This document shows positions 36,456-49,689 of a DNA stretch of 64,000 nt, one piece after another. Made by a program: the position numbers and the translations under genes. Position 1 is the first letter of the stretch, and every line of letters starts with the position of its first letter. The stretch covers positions 338,298 through 402,297 of the forward strand of contig JXTB01000210.1 in the NCBI GenBank assembly GCA_002914805.1, read 5' to 3'. The notes under the pieces were generated by a model that ran no database searches, was not told where the DNA came from, and saw nothing but the letters and a program-made list of their open reading frames with translations. Source of the DNA: Parasponia andersonii (lineage: Eukaryota > Streptophyta > Magnoliopsida > Rosales > Cannabaceae).

Positions 36456-39400
36456 TAGTCCTCTCAAAAGATTGCTTCCTTTGTACTCTTTGGTTTTCCT
36501 ATTTTCAATTTAGTAATCATCACTATTTTCTTGAATATATTTGTATTACTTGCTCTTGTTATTCTCTGTTCAAATTTCGATCATCTCACTTTTCTCTCTG
36601 AATTTTAGAACTGACAAATTGAGTATTAACATAAGAATGAGGATTTGCTCTTCTTAGAGAAAGTTGAAAAGAGCATCTAGTCATTTTGAGTATTTGTAGA
36701 TCCAATGATTGTCCTCTTGGAATGTATTTGCTTTAAATATTCACTATTTTTGACATCTTCCCTCATAAACTGCTTAAATTTTGTTGCTGCTCCTGCTCCT
36801 GCTGCTGCATATTTATTTTGGGTTGCTGCTCCTGCTACAATGTGATGTGTCTACACATTGGAAAGCAATAACAAACTTATTATGGCACGAGAATATTATG
36901 GGCTAAATAGCTTCTTGCTCTTTTGATCATACTCTTTATGATTATATTTTTGAAGAATATAGTGGGCTACATGCATGATGGGATAAGTGTCGAATTTAAT
37001 GAATAATGGTTTTTTTTTTTTTTGTTAATGATTATATTCAGATCTTTTGTTAATAATAATATTATTCTAGAAGGTGGGAAAATTATTTTTTACATTTCAG
37101 TTATAATTGTTTCTTATAAATAATTTAAGGTGAATTTTCCACAAGTTTTTTTTTTTTTTTTTTTCTTTTTGGACAGAGAAAAGTTTTTTAAAGGCTATGC
37201 CAAATAAAAGAAATGAAAGCAAAGATAAATTAATTGGCGCCTAAAGCATACTCCTTAACCGTAAAAAATACTTCTGAACTCGGTTCAAGTTTTGGCTCCA
37301 TCATTGAAGCTCCAGGTCGCAGCTAAGTGGGCCTCCATTGTTTGGTTTCTCAGTTATGGCGGGCAGTGAAAAGAGAAGAGGAGAATGTGGTGAGAATGTG
37401 AAAAGCGACGGAGGGTTAGGGGCTAATCGGATTCATATACTCTGTTGTTGAAGATCTGGAATATTCTAAGTCTTTTGATATAAAGGAAGAATAGCCTTGA
37501 AGACGGAAATTGATTTGGCTCTGTTCTTTATGGAAGTCTACAACTGCCTCATACCGATTCCCATGTTTTTGAATTCGTTTAGTAGAAATTTGTTTGGATT
37601 TTGTATTTGGCACCAATTTATTGATTGGTCACAATATTTGTTCACACGGGTTTATCAAAATCACGCAATTCCCTGTTTTGAGAGTGTAGTATTGGTATTT
37701 ATTTGGTGAATAATATTCATATACATATATGCCTATTTAATACAAACAAATCTAGGTTTTGTTTTGTTTTATTTTGTTTTTGCTTGAAAAAAAAAAAGAA
37801 AAGAAAAATAAATTTGGGTTTCGTTTCGTTGTTGTTGTTGCTGCTATTGTTCTCTTTGTTTTGTTGTTGTGTGGATGTGACTAATGTTTTTTTTTTTGTT
37901 TATTTTATTATATTTAAATTATTTATTTTGATGTGATTATTGTTTCTTTTTTCAGTTTCTATGTTTTTATTGATCAATTTTTGGTTTTTATTTTAAATAA
38001 AAAATGATTAAGAACAATATTAAAAACTAATATTACTGTTGAAAGTTTTTAATTAATTAACAATGGATAATTCGGTCCTTTTATTTTTCAAATCATTTAA
38101 TTTGTCAAGTATATATTCGCAAAGATTTCAAATATTAGATATTAATTTACAAAACTTAAAGTTGAAGTTATTTTTTTCCCCCAAAAAACCTAAACCTACC
38201 CTCTTAGTTAATTATAATACTTGACATAGTCCGAACTAAATATATTGATTTGATTTTTTCTTTTATTTTTCTTGACAAAAAAAAAAAAAAAGAAAAACAA
38301 GGAACACGATTGGGTCTTAAGGAGAAAAAGATGTATGTGGGTTAATCTTTAATAATTCTGTTCTGGACATTTGGCTGGAAAAGGCTACATGGATTCTTTC
38401 ATCGTTAGGAAGCAAATTTTGTAAAGGGGCTGTTTGGTACGAGGGATAGAGGGGACGAGATTGGAATAAGAATGTTAAAGATATTACTTTGTTTGTTACA
38501 AAAGTTGTATTTCATACCAGGGAAAGCAAACACGGTGGTTATAATAAACTAATCCAAAGGCCTTAAGAACCGTGTAGAAATTAGATAAAGTATCGGCTCT
38601 CTTAATTTTTGTTAAATTTGTAAGATTTGTAAGCATTAGGGATATTCACATTTATATTATCTGCTTGATGTTCATATTCTGTGAAATAATAAATTTGAGA
38701 ACCCACTCTCAGAAAATGGGAAAATGGGAAAAAATTGACGATGATGACGATGTTCTAGATGCAGGTCTTATTTTCCTCACTAATATTAAATTTTCGGAGC
38801 CTCCTATTTATATGCATCTGTACACTTGAAAAAGAGAACCAACCCAAAACTTCTTCAAAATCATATTAAAAACAAAACTCAAGCTTAATCCAAATTCTAT
38901 TGTGTTCTAAATACTTCACATGAAGAACATTACCAAGAATTGTAGTTAGCAAAAAGAATTTTTGCTAAAAGTTTTTTTTTATGCCTGAGTGAAAAACAAT
39001 TTCAGCAACAAAAATATTTTTGGCAAATTAGATTTTCGAGTTATTTACAGAGAAGAATTGTAGTCAATACGCACAATCCTCACAAAATTCGTATTTTGAA
39101 TATTTTGGTATTTTATGTCACATTAGTCTAGTCTCAAAATGTAATAGGAGAGTTATATTTTAGTTTTTTTTTTTTTTTTCAAATCATTGCTTAATGTCAT
39201 ATTTTAAACTTTTTAAAATATTAATTATATGATATTTGATTCTAGGAAACTTTAATTTATGAGTTGATTATGTAGATTAGAAATATTATTTGAAAAGAAG
39301 TCAAGGGCAACCAAATTGCAATTGTTCAGTCGACAATTTAATTTTATAACCTTTCATAAGTCTTATAATTATTTATTATTATTTAAGAAAAAATATTTGA

Positions 39401-39600
39401 TTATTTTGTAAGAATTAAATTTTATAATTTTTAAAAATAATGTATTAATTAATTAAATAAAACTGCCAAAGAATGATTATTTTAAAGTAAAAAAAATAGT
39501 GTTTTTCTATGCGTAACCTTGTATGATATCACTCACAGGAATCATGACAAAGATTCCAAACCAAAGCAAACGGCCCCAAGGCCCATCTCACATCTGGGTT
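36456..39600. other. Intergenic region upstream of USE1
   Basis: AT-rich DNA with poly-T runs and a GCTGCTCCTGCTCCTGCTG repeat near 36785. An ATG at 37356 in GC-richer DNA opens only a short frame with no recognisable product. A GGGGCTGTTTGGTACGAGGG end at about 38427 resembles plant MITE termini, but I could not pair it with confidence. No gene called. Confidence 0.4.
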
Positions 39601-39721
39601 GCAGGAACTTTATTGGAAGAAAGTGAGGACCCGAGAGAGAGCGCTTGAGACCTTCACACTTCTCAGATTCGATCTCATTTGGTGTCGACGACCATTAGTT
39701 GAGAGACTGAGGTTTTGAGAT

Positions 39722-41612
39722 ATGGGAATTAGCAAAACGGAAGTGAATTTAAGAAGATTGCTTGCTGCTGCGCCTAAGCAGCAGAACCAGGCTAAGCTTG
39801 TTCATGTATGTCATGTAATTTTCTTCTTATGTTTTTGGTGATGGGTGCGTCAAAAATGGGATCAAGTTTGGAATTAGCGACATGGGTTTGCCTTCTTTTT
39901 TCCATCCTTAAGCCAAATGTTGTTTTTTCTTTCTTTTCTATGGTAATGAAAATGATGTGATTGATACAATCTTTTGCAGTATGTTGCCACTTTGCGAGAA
40001 CTATTAGAACAACTAGCCGAAGAAAGAACGGCAGAAGGCTTACCAAGGTTGGTTTTGTATTTTGATGTATTGAGATTGATTGGAAGGAGAACTTACTGAA
40101 TTGAGAATTTGGGCTGCAAAATGTTGACGTGGGTTTGTATTATCATTGGAATTCCTTTTTCAGGTCTTTGTTAAGACCACATATCTGTATTTTGTGATTA
40201 ACTCAGAATTCTCCTTTCTGGGTGCGGTTTATTTTTGGAGGTGGTGTTGATTTTGTTTCTGTGTTTGGTCTGCAACTACAAAATTGTCCTAAATTCCATT
40301 AGAGCCTAAAGCTTTATCTGGAGATTAACATATTTTTCTTTTGAATTTAATTATTGACTATTGGAGGAGATATCTACAGTGCTGTGTATTTCACACCCGA
40401 TCTATATTTATTCAACACTGCTGAGGCTTACAGAGTTTTACGCGTGGAACCGTCTGAAACTAGCTTCCAACTCATAGCTTGTGACAGCCCATGTAATAAG
40501 CCTGTACTTGTTAAGAAATTTTGGGGCTTTTGAATTTATAGGAATGATTATTTTAAGATAGTTGGAAGATCCAAATTTTATCCTATGCCTACCATTTAGG
40601 GTTTAGCATCTTTTACATTGTGATTCCCTCAAATATTTTTATGATAGTTCTTCTCAGGGAAATAAAAATTAGGACTTGACAATGAGATAATGAGACTAAC
40701 ATTTTTATGATAGTTCCGAACTTCTCTGGGAATAAGAATTGGAATTTGTGTCTCCATGATTGTTAGTTCAACCAAGTTGTTTAAGTGTGCAATGTATGAA
40801 AAGAAAGACTCCCCCCTCAGGCTGATTGTCAAGACTCAAGTGTTCGTTTCATTTCATTTTCAGTGGTTATTTTTTTCTTCTATGTTTGAGAGTCAGTAAC
40901 TTCAAACTTTTTGGGTAGCCTTGGTTAATTGTTGGTATTCCCCTGCAGAGTTTCAAAGGGTGTGGTGAGTGATTATTCAGAGAAGATTGAAGCCATTGCA
41001 ACCAAATTAAGTTCCATAGTGGTACGCACACATGTCTATGTAGAGTAAATAAGACTGTATTTCTATCTTAGAAATACTATCTCTTATAATGCATACTTGA
41101 GTTTATCATTTATCGGTTTTTAAATGAGTTAAAAAAAATTATGAATTTAACCAAGTATTGTGTTTATGTATGATTTAGGTGGGATGTCCAGGAAATAAAA
41201 AAAGAATCTAGATTGAATTTTCCAATGACAAAGTACTAATGGTAAATATAATATCAAGTTATGCTCTAAAAGAAAGTAAATGATGAATCTTCATTAAGAG
41301 GACCAGGGGTTGGGCTGAATGGGTTATGAGTTCACCCTAACCAAAGGGGTCATAGATGAAGAGAATCTTCTTTAGTTTTTCTTCCTGTATTTTGGAGAAG
41401 AAAAAATGCCACTAAATTTTTGTTCTAATTTGAATATGTTGTTTCTGAATTTTGATGAATTTCACTTCTCTTTTATACACACACTCGTTTGGATCAACGT
41501 AGTTTGCATCATTGCCATTGGTTGTATTTAATGGAGTTTTTTTTAATGAATTTTATCCCTTTGTTATGTCCGCACATTCAACTTATGATGACACCTACTT
41601 CTGATGTCCATT

Positions 41613-41661
<49 letters not shown>

Positions 41662-44600
41662 AGGATGAAGTTATTAACTCTTTGTTTGGCTATTCCAGCC
41701 TGATCTGCAAGTTCCCCAGGATTCCTTAGCAAGTACTTCCAATAAAGTAAGCTCCTTTGAAGTTGAAGAAGAAAGCCGTGTTTCCCCATCTCCAGGACTA
41801 AGAAGGAGATCCGTGTAAGTTGATTTCTAGAAGCTTGTTGTGGAATTTGCTTCAGTCTCGTAGTGATCTTTTGCATGCTGTAGCTTGTTTAGTTGATTTG
41901 TTTGATTTATAAAACAGGCCTGGCTCGAATTTCGAAGATAAAGCTTATGAGATCAATGATGCTAATTCTTCAGCACCTGTCAAATTGGATTCCATGGCAC
42001 AAGCACACATAGAAAAGCACAGGTACATTTTCTTTTCATTTCTTTTCTAGCTGTAAAACCCGGGTAACTAGATCAATTGAGAATATGTTATATCCAAAGT
42101 CATTCAACATCCTCAACTGTTTATGATTAATATATCTTTATACATTATACATGTATATTTATCCAAATATAATGTTATTACTCAATTAAAAACTTTTTTC
42201 TGTACAAAAAGGAAATTCCTGGTATTATGTTTAGTGGTGCCTAAATAAGTCTATTGTATCTTAACCACTGCTTGTTATGCCCACAAGAAATGGAGACATG
42301 TGAAGATTTCTAACTCAACTTCTATTTTCCCTTTTAAGTAGGAAAATGAATTTTAGCTCAACGGTGATCTTTTGTCAAACGATGGTAAGAATGAAATGTA
42401 GTCTTGTAGGTGGGACTCTAATTAGTACTTCATCATTAAACTAAGAAAGGTATTCTGTATCAAATCGATGTGCATTGTGCACTCTTGGGTAAAACTATAC
42501 TTTCAAGCTTGAGTTCAACTTTTCCTTGTACAGCCCAAAATTTTCAGAAAAAAATAATTAGTCTATTTTACCATACAACATGTCAACTCTATGGATTGAA
42601 TAGGTAAGTTCTTTAACTCTTATCTTATCTCCTACTTTTTCCACCACTAAATAATTCTACGCCTTCACTAAATGATACAGGTGGACCCAATTTTAATTTG
42701 AAACTGCCAATTTTGATAAACGTCATGGGTTAAACTAAAGGAATTAATGGTGTCAGTTCATCAGAGATGAGTTTGATTTGTTTGTGTGAAAGTACTTCGT
42801 GGCTCCCTATAATTGAGTTGTAGTGAGTTAAAAAAAAAATGAGGATTTAGATGCCAAAGAGAATCCTTATAGAATATGTCAGCAGTCAGCCTTTCCTTTA
42901 CTAGTGGGAAAAAAAAAAAAAAAAAAAAAAGAAAGAGAGAGGGTTGGGGGTGTTAGGCTTTATCCTTTCACAAGATGCCCAAAATTTCCTCTGCTTTCAT
43001 TCTTTCTGAGCATAAGGGGCAATGTAGTGAAAAACGTATTTTAGTCAAAATTTCCTACAGTGGAGTTCATAGAAATTGTGTTTTATCAATAGTTATTCCA
43101 GACTGAAAATTTGAAGTGACAAGTTAAGTTCGTTAAATGGAAATGAATCTATTTTCATTTGGTTCCAGACAGTGTGAAATGCTTTGTTCTTGGCATGCAA
43201 TAGGAATTTAGTTATGTATTCCAGCCATATCGATTATTCTTTGATTTGGGTACTTTCTTTTGTTAAATAGAGGAAAACACAGAAAGAATTGAGAATCAGG
43301 AATCTATAATTTGCACATTTAGCTTGTTTGATCGGCTGGACAGATTACATTAATTTGGATTCAAGATATCACTTGGAGTCTGCCGGTTTGTCTGGCATGC
43401 TGTTAGCTGTTGCAATGAATATGCTCAACTGTTGAAACTGTTTCATTAGTTTTTTTTTTTTTTTCCCTCAAAAAAAAATGTTTCATTAGTTACATATTAA
43501 AAAGAGATCTTTAAAAAGCTTCCAAGTTATAGTATGAAGACATCTCAATGTCTTTTTATATTTTGGTTCCACCTATTTCTCTCTAAGAAATCCTAATAAC
43601 TGTTCTTTTTTCTCCTACAACAGAAAGCTTCAAGAGGACTTGACTGATGAAATGGTTGGGTTGGCCAGGCAACTCAAAGAGAGTAGTCTTTTGGTGAGCC
43701 AGTCGCTACAAAACAGTGAAAAGGTCAGATACCTTTGTTTATTTTACATTTTAGTTTGTGAATCTAGTGCTATAGTAGAATTTGGGGTTATAGATTTAGG
43801 GCCTGCTTGGTGAAATTTTTGCTCTTTGTTTTAAAAAGTGAAATGACAGGTGAAGATGCTCTCAGGATGTTGTTTGAGAAAATCTTCATCGCTCATCTCA
43901 CTTATAAAATATATATACATGTATAGACATTGTTAAGCAAGCCCTTAGGGTTATGGCTCAATGCTGGGGCAGCTTGGATGGACCCATGCTTTAGCGGTTG
44001 AGAAAGGGGAAAATGGCTTGAAACTAAATAAGTGAGGAAAGCTGGGTTTACAGGTTTTAATTTGTGGGCCCTGATCAGTGATAAGAAGAGAGAGGAGAAA
44101 ATGTGCTCAAATCCTCTTGGCACAGCAAGAAGATAGGAAGAGGAAAAGATTGAAGTTTAGACTCTTTCAGGAGTTTCAAGGCTGAAAAAACTTAAGGATT
44201 CTTGGTTAAACCTTGGTAATTTTATTAGATAGGACCAAGACTATTAGAAGTCGGAGAAGGCAGCCCATATAGCAATTCCAATTTCCAGCCCACCAATCCC
44301 AACTACCTAGTATCCACCTTAACAGCTGCACTACCCATATAACCATCTAATCACATTACACAAATACCCTAGTCCTAGGCAACACGAGTTTTTCCCTTAC
44401 CGCTGCACCGAGGATTAGGATGCTTCATATAGCCTGACCTGCCCCAACACAGCCTGTATGCTCTTTGATATTCAACTAGAGAGGACGTGCATGGCTTTCA
44501 GTAAGTAGCAGAAAAAGCTTCCTCCAGAATTCCAAACGTTATTGAGAATGAGGACTTAGCTGAGTTCTTTATTATCCATGTGCCAAATCTCATTTGTGCT

Positions 44601-44942
44601 GGAGGATTCTGTTTGTGTAATGTAACATTTATTTATTTATTTTTGCTCTGAAATTTTTTGAAGGCTAGTATGGACACCATAGTGGTTTGCCTTCTTTCTT
44701 GTTTTTCATGTTGGTCTTCGACAATGATTTGCTGATATTACCAATTCATCATTGTTTGTGTGCAGATACTTGACTCTACAGAAGAAGCTATTGAACGTAG
44801 CTTGGCTAGCACCGGGCATGCAACTGCACGGGCAACTGAAATATACTCGAAGAGTTCTACAACATCATGTTTCACCTGGCTATTGATGTTTGTAATGACT
44901 TGTATATTCATCATGGTTGTGCTCTTGATTCGTGTTACTTGA
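39722..44942 (+). CDS. USE1: USE1-like SNARE, membrane fusion protein (7 exons)
   Basis: Exons: 39722-39805, 39980-40047, 40949-41021, 41699-41814, 41918-42022, 43624-43723 and 44766-44942. All introns are GT-AG and phases join cleanly to 240 residues. The layout is that of USE1: an N-terminal helical region ([20 protein letters not shown], then [20 protein letters not shown]), a Ser/Pro-rich linker (about 76-125), a SNARE-like heptad region (about 148-212, with [20 protein letters not shown] and [13 protein letters not shown]), and a C-terminal membrane anchor (about 217-237) with only three or four residues after it. Family knowledge: USE1 is a Qc-type SNARE of the ER that takes part in Golgi-to-ER retrograde fusion with Sec20 and an ER syntaxin. 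Tail anchoring agrees with the sequence. No broken codon seen. The 5' UTR probably begins near 39600. Confidence 0.88.
41618..41659. repeat. (TA)n microsatellite in USE1 intron 3
   Basis: About 40 bases of TA that end only about 40 bases before the acceptor of exon 4 (41699), close to where a branch point would lie. Confidence 0.88.
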
Positions 44943-47900
44943 ACTTTCTTTTTGCTAAGAAGATCCTTCTCCATTTGCTCAAGTGCTTCCTTAATTATAT
45001 TCCTCCAAAGCATAATGTTTCTCCTGAAATGTTTATATAGAATCTGGTTAGGGTGACAAGGATTTTATTATTGCTTACATTCTCCAAGTGCGAGAGTTGG
45101 TATCCGTATGGAAAGGTGCAAGTGAAATCTCATGTTTTATTTTTGTTTTCATTATATTGTTGTTTAAATCTCTTTTGTTAATAATTGCTGGAAGGGTTAA
45201 CTGCATTTTTATACTTGGCATTTTTTATTGTTTGTTAACTTTATATCTTATGTTTTTTACTGTTATCAAAAATGAACTTCATATTTAAAACTTGTAACAA
45301 ATATACTCTTGACCATTGAGAGTACCAAAACACTCTTTTAACGGACCTATTGTTTTTAGTTCCACGACTTTTTAAAATAGGTCTTTCGTTAACGCTTTGA
45401 AGATCTTTCGTTAGAAGACAGCAGACAAAACAGGAGAAGATGAATATAATTGCCATAACACCACGCCAAGAATAGAGAGCGGCTTCCGCACTTTACAGTG
45501 TTTACTACTAAGTAGATGCAAGTGCGAAACAATTGAAAACCAAAAGGAGTAGCTCACAGACAATTTTCTTGCTCATCTTTCGCAGTCAGAATGCCCAAGT
45601 GCTTGCAGATCCCAGCTTAATTCTGCTTTGAGCCAATGCCAACCAATTCGGATTTAACTAGAACCTGATGCAATCTTGGGTTTACTGCGGTGGAAAATTG
45701 GCTATGAACTGCCAATCCAAATGAAAGCCATTGGTATCTACTTTCTTTGTGATTGGACAACAACGGGTGCTGTGATGCTTTTGCCATACATTTCTATCCA
45801 GAGACATCCACTGTCAAGGCCTGTTTAAGCATAAAATTAAAAACTATACCGTCAACCAGATAACCCACCAATGAAATCCAAATGTTTAACAAAACAAATA
45901 GAACATGAATGAAACAAATACAACTTCCATGTAAAAGAGATTCACATCAAACACATATAGTGTTCATCAAAATTTTCCAAGTTTTTTACCGGCTAAGCAA
46001 AACTACCTGTACCTTCAATGTAGAGCTCCGTAGTTTCTAATATTAAAAATATTCCCCGCTTCTATCATTAACTTTCCAAGAAAAGTAAGCAGGTAATGCG
46101 TAACAGTTGTGGCATTTGTCATATTGTAACTCAACCAATCTATGATTAATTTCTGACAAAGATGTGCAATAGGTAATCTGAGGTTCACGCTTTAATGCTC
46201 TATCGATTTGAACTCAAAATGAATCCGAAATTCTGAAATAGAGAAAGTGAAATCAATTCAAGAAGCAATTTCCTGACGGTGGAATTTAATAGTTTTAACT
46301 GTCAATTCTCTTTACCTAACAATGACTAGCTTTCACTTTCGCTTAGAAAGTTTCCGGAATCATGACAAAATTTTAGGCCAATTTTCTTCTCTCAAAACAA
46401 AAAAGGGAAACCTGCACACAATGGAATTTGAAGAGGAAAAGGACTTGCATAAAGATAATACAGGCAGGAAAAAAAAAAAAAAAAAAGGAGGTAAAGTAAA
46501 TGAAAATCTTTAAAAGAAGCCCCAAGTGCAAACCTATGCTTGAGGTTTGTCACTACAAACGCCTAAGCACCAGAAACTATACTAAACGCACTATTTTTCT
46601 TCTTTTTTTTTTTTTCTTTTTCTTGTTACACAACTAGTTCAAATAAATCTTCGCAACTATAAATTATAGGCGTAATATAAGTAGAGCAGCCATACTAAAT
46701 AGCTGTAAACAGTTATAAGATATTTGGCGATGTCCATGTTTACTTCATAAAGAACAAATCCACAAAAATTACCCCAAAGGCAAAACAACTTGACATCCAA
46801 CCTCAAAACTGTAGGCATTAACTAAAAAGAAAATGGACCGAAGTCCATTCAATTCCGTGACGTTTTTCATTACGATTTTTTTCCTTTTGGGGGGTTGGGT
46901 ACTGGCGACTTTCCAGTGAGCTTGCTGAAGAACACTAACAATTAAAAAATATACTAAATTGTTAATACTGAACTTTCCCAATCCACTATCACCTACAATG
47001 AGATATTTAGTTGAGACGCAATAGTCAGAAGTTCATTATTGTAAAAAAATTTCAGTTCTGAAAGATAAAAAAGTTCTTAGTGTCAATCAGATCACTTCAA
47101 AGTCGCATCCTGCAATGCAATGAATTGCATCTTTCTTTCGTTTCTTGTGCGTGATGTCAGCTATCACTATTAGAGAAAAGAAGTTAAACTGCTTACGTAA
47201 CATACTTGGCGATTGGAACATTAACGCCAAAAGTAATAATATACATCAATAACCAGTCAAACAAAATTAGCACAAAGTCTAGGTGAACTTTACACATCCG
47301 TATTGTCACTGTCCATAAATAGATTTTGAAAAGGAAATCCATAATCGCGAAGACATCTACTTGTGTTTCAGAGTTTATTGCAATCTTCATGCATTAGCAA
47401 AAGGCTTCTGCGCATACATCCATTAATGCATACATAAAACCAAAAGCCCAGTTATAGAATTATATATATAATAAAACATCTCAGCAGTTTATTCACAAAG
47501 AAATTCATACAACCACATGCAAACAAGTATATTGGAAATTAATAAAGAAAAACCTTCAAAAAATTAATACGACCTCAAATTATGCAACTCTTTGAGGGCA
47601 TAAGGTTGCATAACTGAGCAGCCTTATCCAAGATATGAATAAGGGTATCATCATTTAAAGTTCATTTCGGCTGCTTCATGTTAGATAGTGAAAATGACAT
47701 ATAGTACCATAATGACAAGTCACTCTAGTCATCATTGGTAAGCTGATTTATAGTGAGACCCACAGAGATATTTTGTCTGCTTCATCATTACAACAAAGGC
47801 CACTCCAAGAGGGTGCACTATGTTAGGCCCAGAGATAAACTCAACTAATATATGCAGGAGAGTACATAATCAGACATTTAGATCCAAACTTTATTTGGAT

Positions 47901-48560
47901 TATCATGGACAATGATGTTGGTAGTTCCATCAGCTTGTATTTGATCCAAACGTTTATTGTTTTTCCCTTTGCTTTCTTTTTTTTTTTTTTTTTCAAGGCT
48001 GAGAGAGTAACAGATTTTCGAGCTAACATAAACACACAACATGTCTAAATCTGGCAAGCTGAGATTAACTTAAGAAACCTACGAGTAGTCCTTGTCGTTT
48101 TGATACAACTGATCAATGACCCAAACCGCCAAACCAAAATCAGAGTCTGGCATTCTTCTTAATCCAGATATTTTCTTTTATTCCATGGTGTCTAAAGTCA
48201 GGTATGAGCTATATTTTCATTCCTTATCAAGCCTACGAATATTACTTCCCCCTTCAGGAAAGAAAATGGTGCCCATTAATACAACCCGAGAGTGCAACAT
48301 ATCACTGGGGAAAAAAAAAAAAAATTTATTCCATGGTGTCTAAAGTCAAGTGTGAGCTATATTTTCATTCCTTATCAAGCCTACGAATATTACTACCTCC
48401 TTCAGGGAAGAAAGGTGCCCATTAAATACAACCAGAGAGTGCAACATATCACCGGGGAAAAAAAAAAAAAAAAAAAAACAAAGGAAGCAACCCAAGAAAC
48501 AACATATTGACATATATAAAACAAAAAGAGAGATGACGGTAATACCTCCATACCTGACTT
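44943..48560. other. Intergenic region between the convergent USE1 and MED4 genes
   Basis: The 3' ends of two genes face each other across about 3.6 kb. I see no protein-like exon. A less AT-rich block at about 45570-45830 might be untranslated exon sequence of a MED4 transcript or a decayed gene; nothing proves either. A 148-bp tandem duplication lies at 48177-48472 beside MED4. Confidence 0.45.
48177..48472. repeat. 148-bp tandem duplication downstream of MED4
   Basis: Two copies with CCATGGTGTCTAAAGTCA at 48183 and 48331, each ending in an A-run after CAACATATCAC. The copies differ by a few substitutions and small indels. The array lies 89 bases past the MED4 stop codon on the gene's 3' side, so it may be within the 3' UTR. 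Confidence 0.88.
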
Positions 48561-49586
48561 TTAATCATCATCTTCAGAGCTTCCATCGTCACTGCTGTAA
48601 TCACTACTGTCATCATCTTGATCCATGATATCCAGCTGAACATGGCGAACTTGTATTGGCTCGGGTTGTTTAGAGCGCAGTTGCTGTTCCCCAACTCTAG
48701 GAACAGGAAGGGATGCCAATGGGGGCAAAGGCACTGGGTCCCCTGGCTTCCATCCAGGAGGAGGCAAGGGCAATTCGCTAGGCAGTTCCACAGGCATTCC
48801 AGGTTTCCAACCTGATGGAACAGCAATGTTCGGATGAAGCATGCCTTGAATTGCGGCCAGATTGGATAGTGGATTGGGCTCTGCAGCTGCAGGCAGGGGC
48901 ACTGGAGGCTCAACCATTGGCTCAATAGCCTTCTCTTCGCTCTCTACAATCTTAGGCAAACCAACATCCAAAGATGCAAAATTGTAGAGTTGAGAGGCTC
49001 GCATTTGCTCTTCCTGGGGGGCTGGTGGCAACGCCCCACGAAGTGGTGCTTGGCCAGCACCAAATTCAGGCGGAGCAAAGGTTGTGTAGCTTATCCGATG
49101 AGCATAGGACAGAATATCCGATAAATTCAACCGCGATGCAACAGTAGTGGTGGTGAGATTATCATCATCATCATCATCATCATCTTCTTCTTCTTCTTCT
49201 TCATCTTCCGCAGCGTCCTCAACCAATTTGGATCTCTTGGGGCGGCGATAATCGGAGTAGTCATCGACAAGAATGTCAAGCACGCGCTCAGCCTCTTTCA
49301 CCTTGTGGGCAAAGGCAAGAAGCGCAGCGTCCTTGGACTCGATTTCGCGTGCGAGTTTGCCCTTAGTGTCCTGAAGATCGAGAATCTCTTGGAGTTGGGC
49401 AACGGCCTCGTAGAGTTGGGTCTGGAGGGAAGTGGAGAGGGCGAGGATCTCCTTAGTAGAGGAAGGGGATGAGTCGAGAGGGGTAGAAGAGGAGGAAAGG
49501 AACGTAGGGAGGGCGCCGCGAAATGCAGTGAGCCAATGGGAGCGATTGGGGGAGACTTGGAAGAGTCTGGAGGCAAGGGACGCCAT
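48561..49586 (-). CDS. MED4: Mediator complex subunit 4
   Basis: A single-exon protein of 341 residues. A helical, coiled-coil-like N-terminal half (about 44-105, with SLQTQLYEAVAQLQEILDLQ) leads to an acidic run at about 124-143 and then the signature block DILSYAHRISYTTFAPPEFG (157-176), typical of the Med4 family (PF10018) in plants. The C-terminal half is Pro-rich, with two related PSGWKPGMPVELP / PPGWKPGDPVPLP motifs, and ends in an acidic Ser/Asp tail. Family knowledge: MED4 belongs to the Mediator middle module and helps couple transcription factors to RNA polymerase II in the nucleus. It is shorter than the Arabidopsis protein (about 426 residues). The start is the first ATG before MASLASRLF; the assembly gap lies upstream, so an earlier start cannot be fully excluded. 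Confidence 0.88.
   Translation of the reverse strand: MASLASRLFQVSPNRSHWLTAFRGALPTFLSSSSTPLDSSPSSTKEILALSTSLQTQLYEAVAQLQEILDLQDTKGKLAREIESKDAALLAFAHKVKEAERVLDILVDDYSDYRRPKRSKLVEDAAEDEEEEEEDDDDDDDDNLTTTTVASRLNLSDILSYAHRISYTTFAPPEFGAGQAPLRGALPPAPQEEQMRASQLYNFASLDVGLPKIVESEEKAIEPMVEPPVPLPAAAEPNPLSNLAAIQGMLHPNIAVPSGWKPGMPVELPSELPLPPPGWKPGDPVPLPPLASLPVPRVGEQQLRSKQPEPIQVRHVQLDIMDQDDDSSDYSSDDGSSEDDD
49158..49207 (-). repeat. Coding trinucleotide repeat (Asp/Glu run) in MED4
   Basis: An (ATC)n run followed by a (TTC)n run on the plus strand, read as consecutive GAT and GAA codons on the MED4 strand. This makes the acidic tract at about residues 124-143. The length of such runs often varies between individuals. 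Confidence 0.85.
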
Positions 49587-49643
49587 TTGGATGAGGAGGG
49601 ACTGGGCCCTAGGGAGTGGGGGAAGGAGGGAGAGAAGCGTTGA

Positions 49644-49660
49644 NNNNNNNNNNNNNNNNN
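49644..49660. other. Assembly gap (17 N)
   Basis: Seventeen undetermined bases, 58 bases upstream of the MED4 start codon in its probable 5' UTR or promoter. The flanks are G-rich purine DNA and (GGGATT)-type repeats. Confidence 0.99.
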
Positions 49661-49689
49661 GAGGGCTGAGAAGGAGGAGGTATTTTGGG

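Noticed and set aside
37356..37450. Possible first exon starting ATGGCGGGCAGTGAAAAG
   Set aside because: The frame stops after about 30 codons and no downstream exon of any recognisable family was found.
38427..39580. Possible hAT/PIF element between GGGGCTGTTTGG and CAAACGGCCCC
   Set aside because: Only about a dozen end bases pair, no target duplication fits, and a shorter pairing (38427-38540) is equally possible.
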